Of a stretch of DNA of 6,649 bases, positions 6,301 through 6,649 are shown in pieces (the first letter of the stretch is position 1; every line of letters starts with the position of its first letter). Origin of the DNA: JBGPYM01 sp041493205 (lineage in GTDB: Bacteria; Bacteroidota; Ignavibacteria; UBA10030; UBA6906); the NCBI GenBank assembly GCA_041493205.1, contig JBGPYM010000179.1, forward strand, positions 1-6,649, read 5' to 3'. The translations under genes were made by a program, and so were the position numbers. The notes beneath the pieces are model-generated. The model had not been told where the DNA came from, did no database searches, and saw nothing but the letters and a program-made list of their open reading frames with translations.

Positions 6301-6649
6301 TCCTCCTCCCAGGCCGCGAGGACTTCGCCATCGGGGCGGCGGTAGAGTCCGTCAGCCCCGTCGAGCCGTTCAAGAGCCTCCCGCTTGTCGATCAGTGCTG
6401 ACATCGCCTCCAGCGCCCGGGTTCTTCCGAGCCGGCGGAGCAGGTCGAACAGGTTCACCCGGAGTACATCTGCAGGATCGCGCCGGATGATATCCTGGAG
6501 TGATTCCGCGATCGCGGCGCGCACCGCTTCTTCGCTGTCCACACCTTCCATGACGGTGAAGGAAGCGTCGACGCCCGCCTCCACCGGAAACTCGCGCAGG
6601 ATACGGGAGCAAAACGAGTGGATCGTCCCGATGAATGCGCCTGCAAGCC
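3396..6649 (-). CDS. addA: AddA-like UvrD/RecB-family helicase-nuclease, N-terminus beyond the window
   Basis: The frame is open from the window edge (6647) to a TGA at 3396, giving 1083 visible residues; a GTG at 6584 is internal and not the start. The visible part begins with helicase motif Ia, GTIHSFC (residues 7-13), so Walker A lies outside. Then follow motif II DEYQD (290-294), motif III VGDPKQS (318-324), motif IV GESFR (356-360), motif V TVHAAKGLEF (650-659) and motif VI YVACTRA (720-726). The C-terminal ~255 residues form a RecB-type PD-(D/E)XK nuclease: His881 in GRMFHAVME, Asp965 in GTIDR, Asp979 and Lys981 in DYKT, and Gln1000 in QLSFY. Cys839 plus Cys1066, Cys1069 and Cys1076 bracket the nuclease in the C...CxxCx6C manner of Fe-S nucleases. 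In AddAB, AddA is the 3'-5' motor and one nuclease of the complex that resects double-strand breaks and loads RecA. The partner addB is not visible and would be expected upstream. AdnA/AdnB-like or another UvrD-nuclease fusion is the alternative. Confidence 0.92.
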   Translation of the reverse strand, partial: LAGAFIGTIHSFCSRILREFPVEAGVDASFTVMEGVDSEEAVRAAIAESLQDIIRRDPADVLRVNLFDLLRRLGRTRALEAMSALIDKREALERLDGADGLYRRPDGEVLAAWEEELRAAAEKEISSSLLAEDCTTLVAAASGKGAAEAEGLLRLFLDSTSLPARGIACLQLLELLLTKEGSLRVKLFGRDAPGPPLASALRRIGQNRSSLDPLLEVAAHGIDAGAHRILLRLTRTLLALARDAIDRYARAKEESARLDFEDLQLGMRSLLRNDAVRSQLARRFRYVMVDEYQDTNRLQSEILLPLLQYLASGNLFIVGDPKQSIYRFRNADVRVFNRTRDAIIEASGRSSALALGESFRPLRDIAAFVNTVFSPALDGEGETGYDPLVVARPNRERGRVELLLAGVSPGGVQEEAELVARRILALRRERLEVFGPAEEKKPVSFGDVALLLRNRNSLEAFEQAFVRNGIPYQVSAGVGYFQTQDIYDAYNYLRFLTDTGDDVALTGILRSPFFSVSDASLFRLAGTRREGSLWNALTAPESPARDTPSLERAVRILADDLTIGVRLPVPELLARLYRRTQIAGTLAGTTRGVQALANLEKLTRMARAFEAQGFTGLYDFIARLRRLVDDERREGQAAIDEQTDAVRIMTVHAAKGLEFPVVIIPRLHASSVRDSEPFIDEDLGIGIRTAREGGPLSPIADYLRQRERRRQEEEELRIFYVACTRARDALILSADEPGAGEDRDSWLARVRSAFPQNLSGAEELRADVTTLRYEHGSGSTTAETHTLSVPVVRTVPPEQSPAATGLPPLQQVVVNVAPLPARTKGDVYSASKIRTYRECPSLYFFRHVLGFPAGQGPFTRSGGEEDQDREYPAALRGRMFHAVMEKAGIITPQGNGIEDAVATVIRTGMLPGPLAVSRLAGDVASMVRAVLTSTAWTRIARGTDVRMEFSISAALGDDFITGTIDRLFRDETGLWTVLDYKTDAVTATDAPARAETYWPQLSFYAVMVRKLFAAEKVRLKILFAEQPALTIEKDLSIADLDAAEGEIVSTIALIKNGEFPAPPVPCSGCPLLPDGCRVNQPPS

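Noticed and set aside
6582..6584. GTG as start of the helicase-nuclease
   Set aside because: The frame stays open upstream and encodes motif Ia (GTIHSFC) before this codon, so the true start is outside the window.

Overview
The window is a GC-rich, gene-dense stretch of bacterial chromosome with all recognisable genes on the minus strand. Read in the direction of transcription (high to low coordinates) it holds: (1) the C-terminal ~1083 residues of an AddA-like UvrD/RecB-family helicase-nuclease, cut by the window edge at 6649; (2) a 170-bp, A/T-richer intergenic region; (3) an 810-residue soluble hybrid histidine kinase (PAS-GAF-HisKA-HATPase-REC-REC); (4) a 55-bp gap carrying a near-consensus sigma-70 promoter; (5) a 93-residue protein that is only a histidine-kinase dimerisation/phosphoacceptor (DHp) hairpin with no ATPase domain; (6) the N-terminal 150 residues of a TPR lipoprotein, cut by the window edge at position 1.

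Organism: a lipoprotein signal peptide, a TTGACA/TATATT promoter with 17-bp spacing, an AddA-type recombination nuclease and a large cytosolic hybrid kinase point to a bacterium, probably Gram-negative. The style of the hybrid kinase and TPR lipoprotein resembles environmental Bacteroidota/Ignavibacteria-like or neighbouring phyla, but this is an impression and not something the sequence proves. No rRNA, tRNA, CRISPR, insertion sequence or phage gene was seen.

How the genes may work together: the AddA-like protein belongs to double-strand-break end processing and has no evident link to the rest. The hybrid kinase, the DHp-only protein and the lipoprotein are consecutive and co-oriented. The kinase ends in two receiver domains and has no HPt domain, while the next gene encodes a free-standing phosphoacceptor-His hairpin. 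A phosphorelay (kinase REC to DHp-only protein to an unseen response regulator), or a separate phosphatase/decoy role for the small protein, is therefore a testable hypothesis. The small protein and lipoprotein appear to form a two-gene unit (4-bp gap) with their own promoter, so they could be expressed independently of the kinase.

The most noteworthy items are the intact DHp-only gene with its own strong promoter, and a four-cysteine Fe-S-type signature around the nuclease domain of the AddA-like protein. The rest looks like ordinary chromosomal content.
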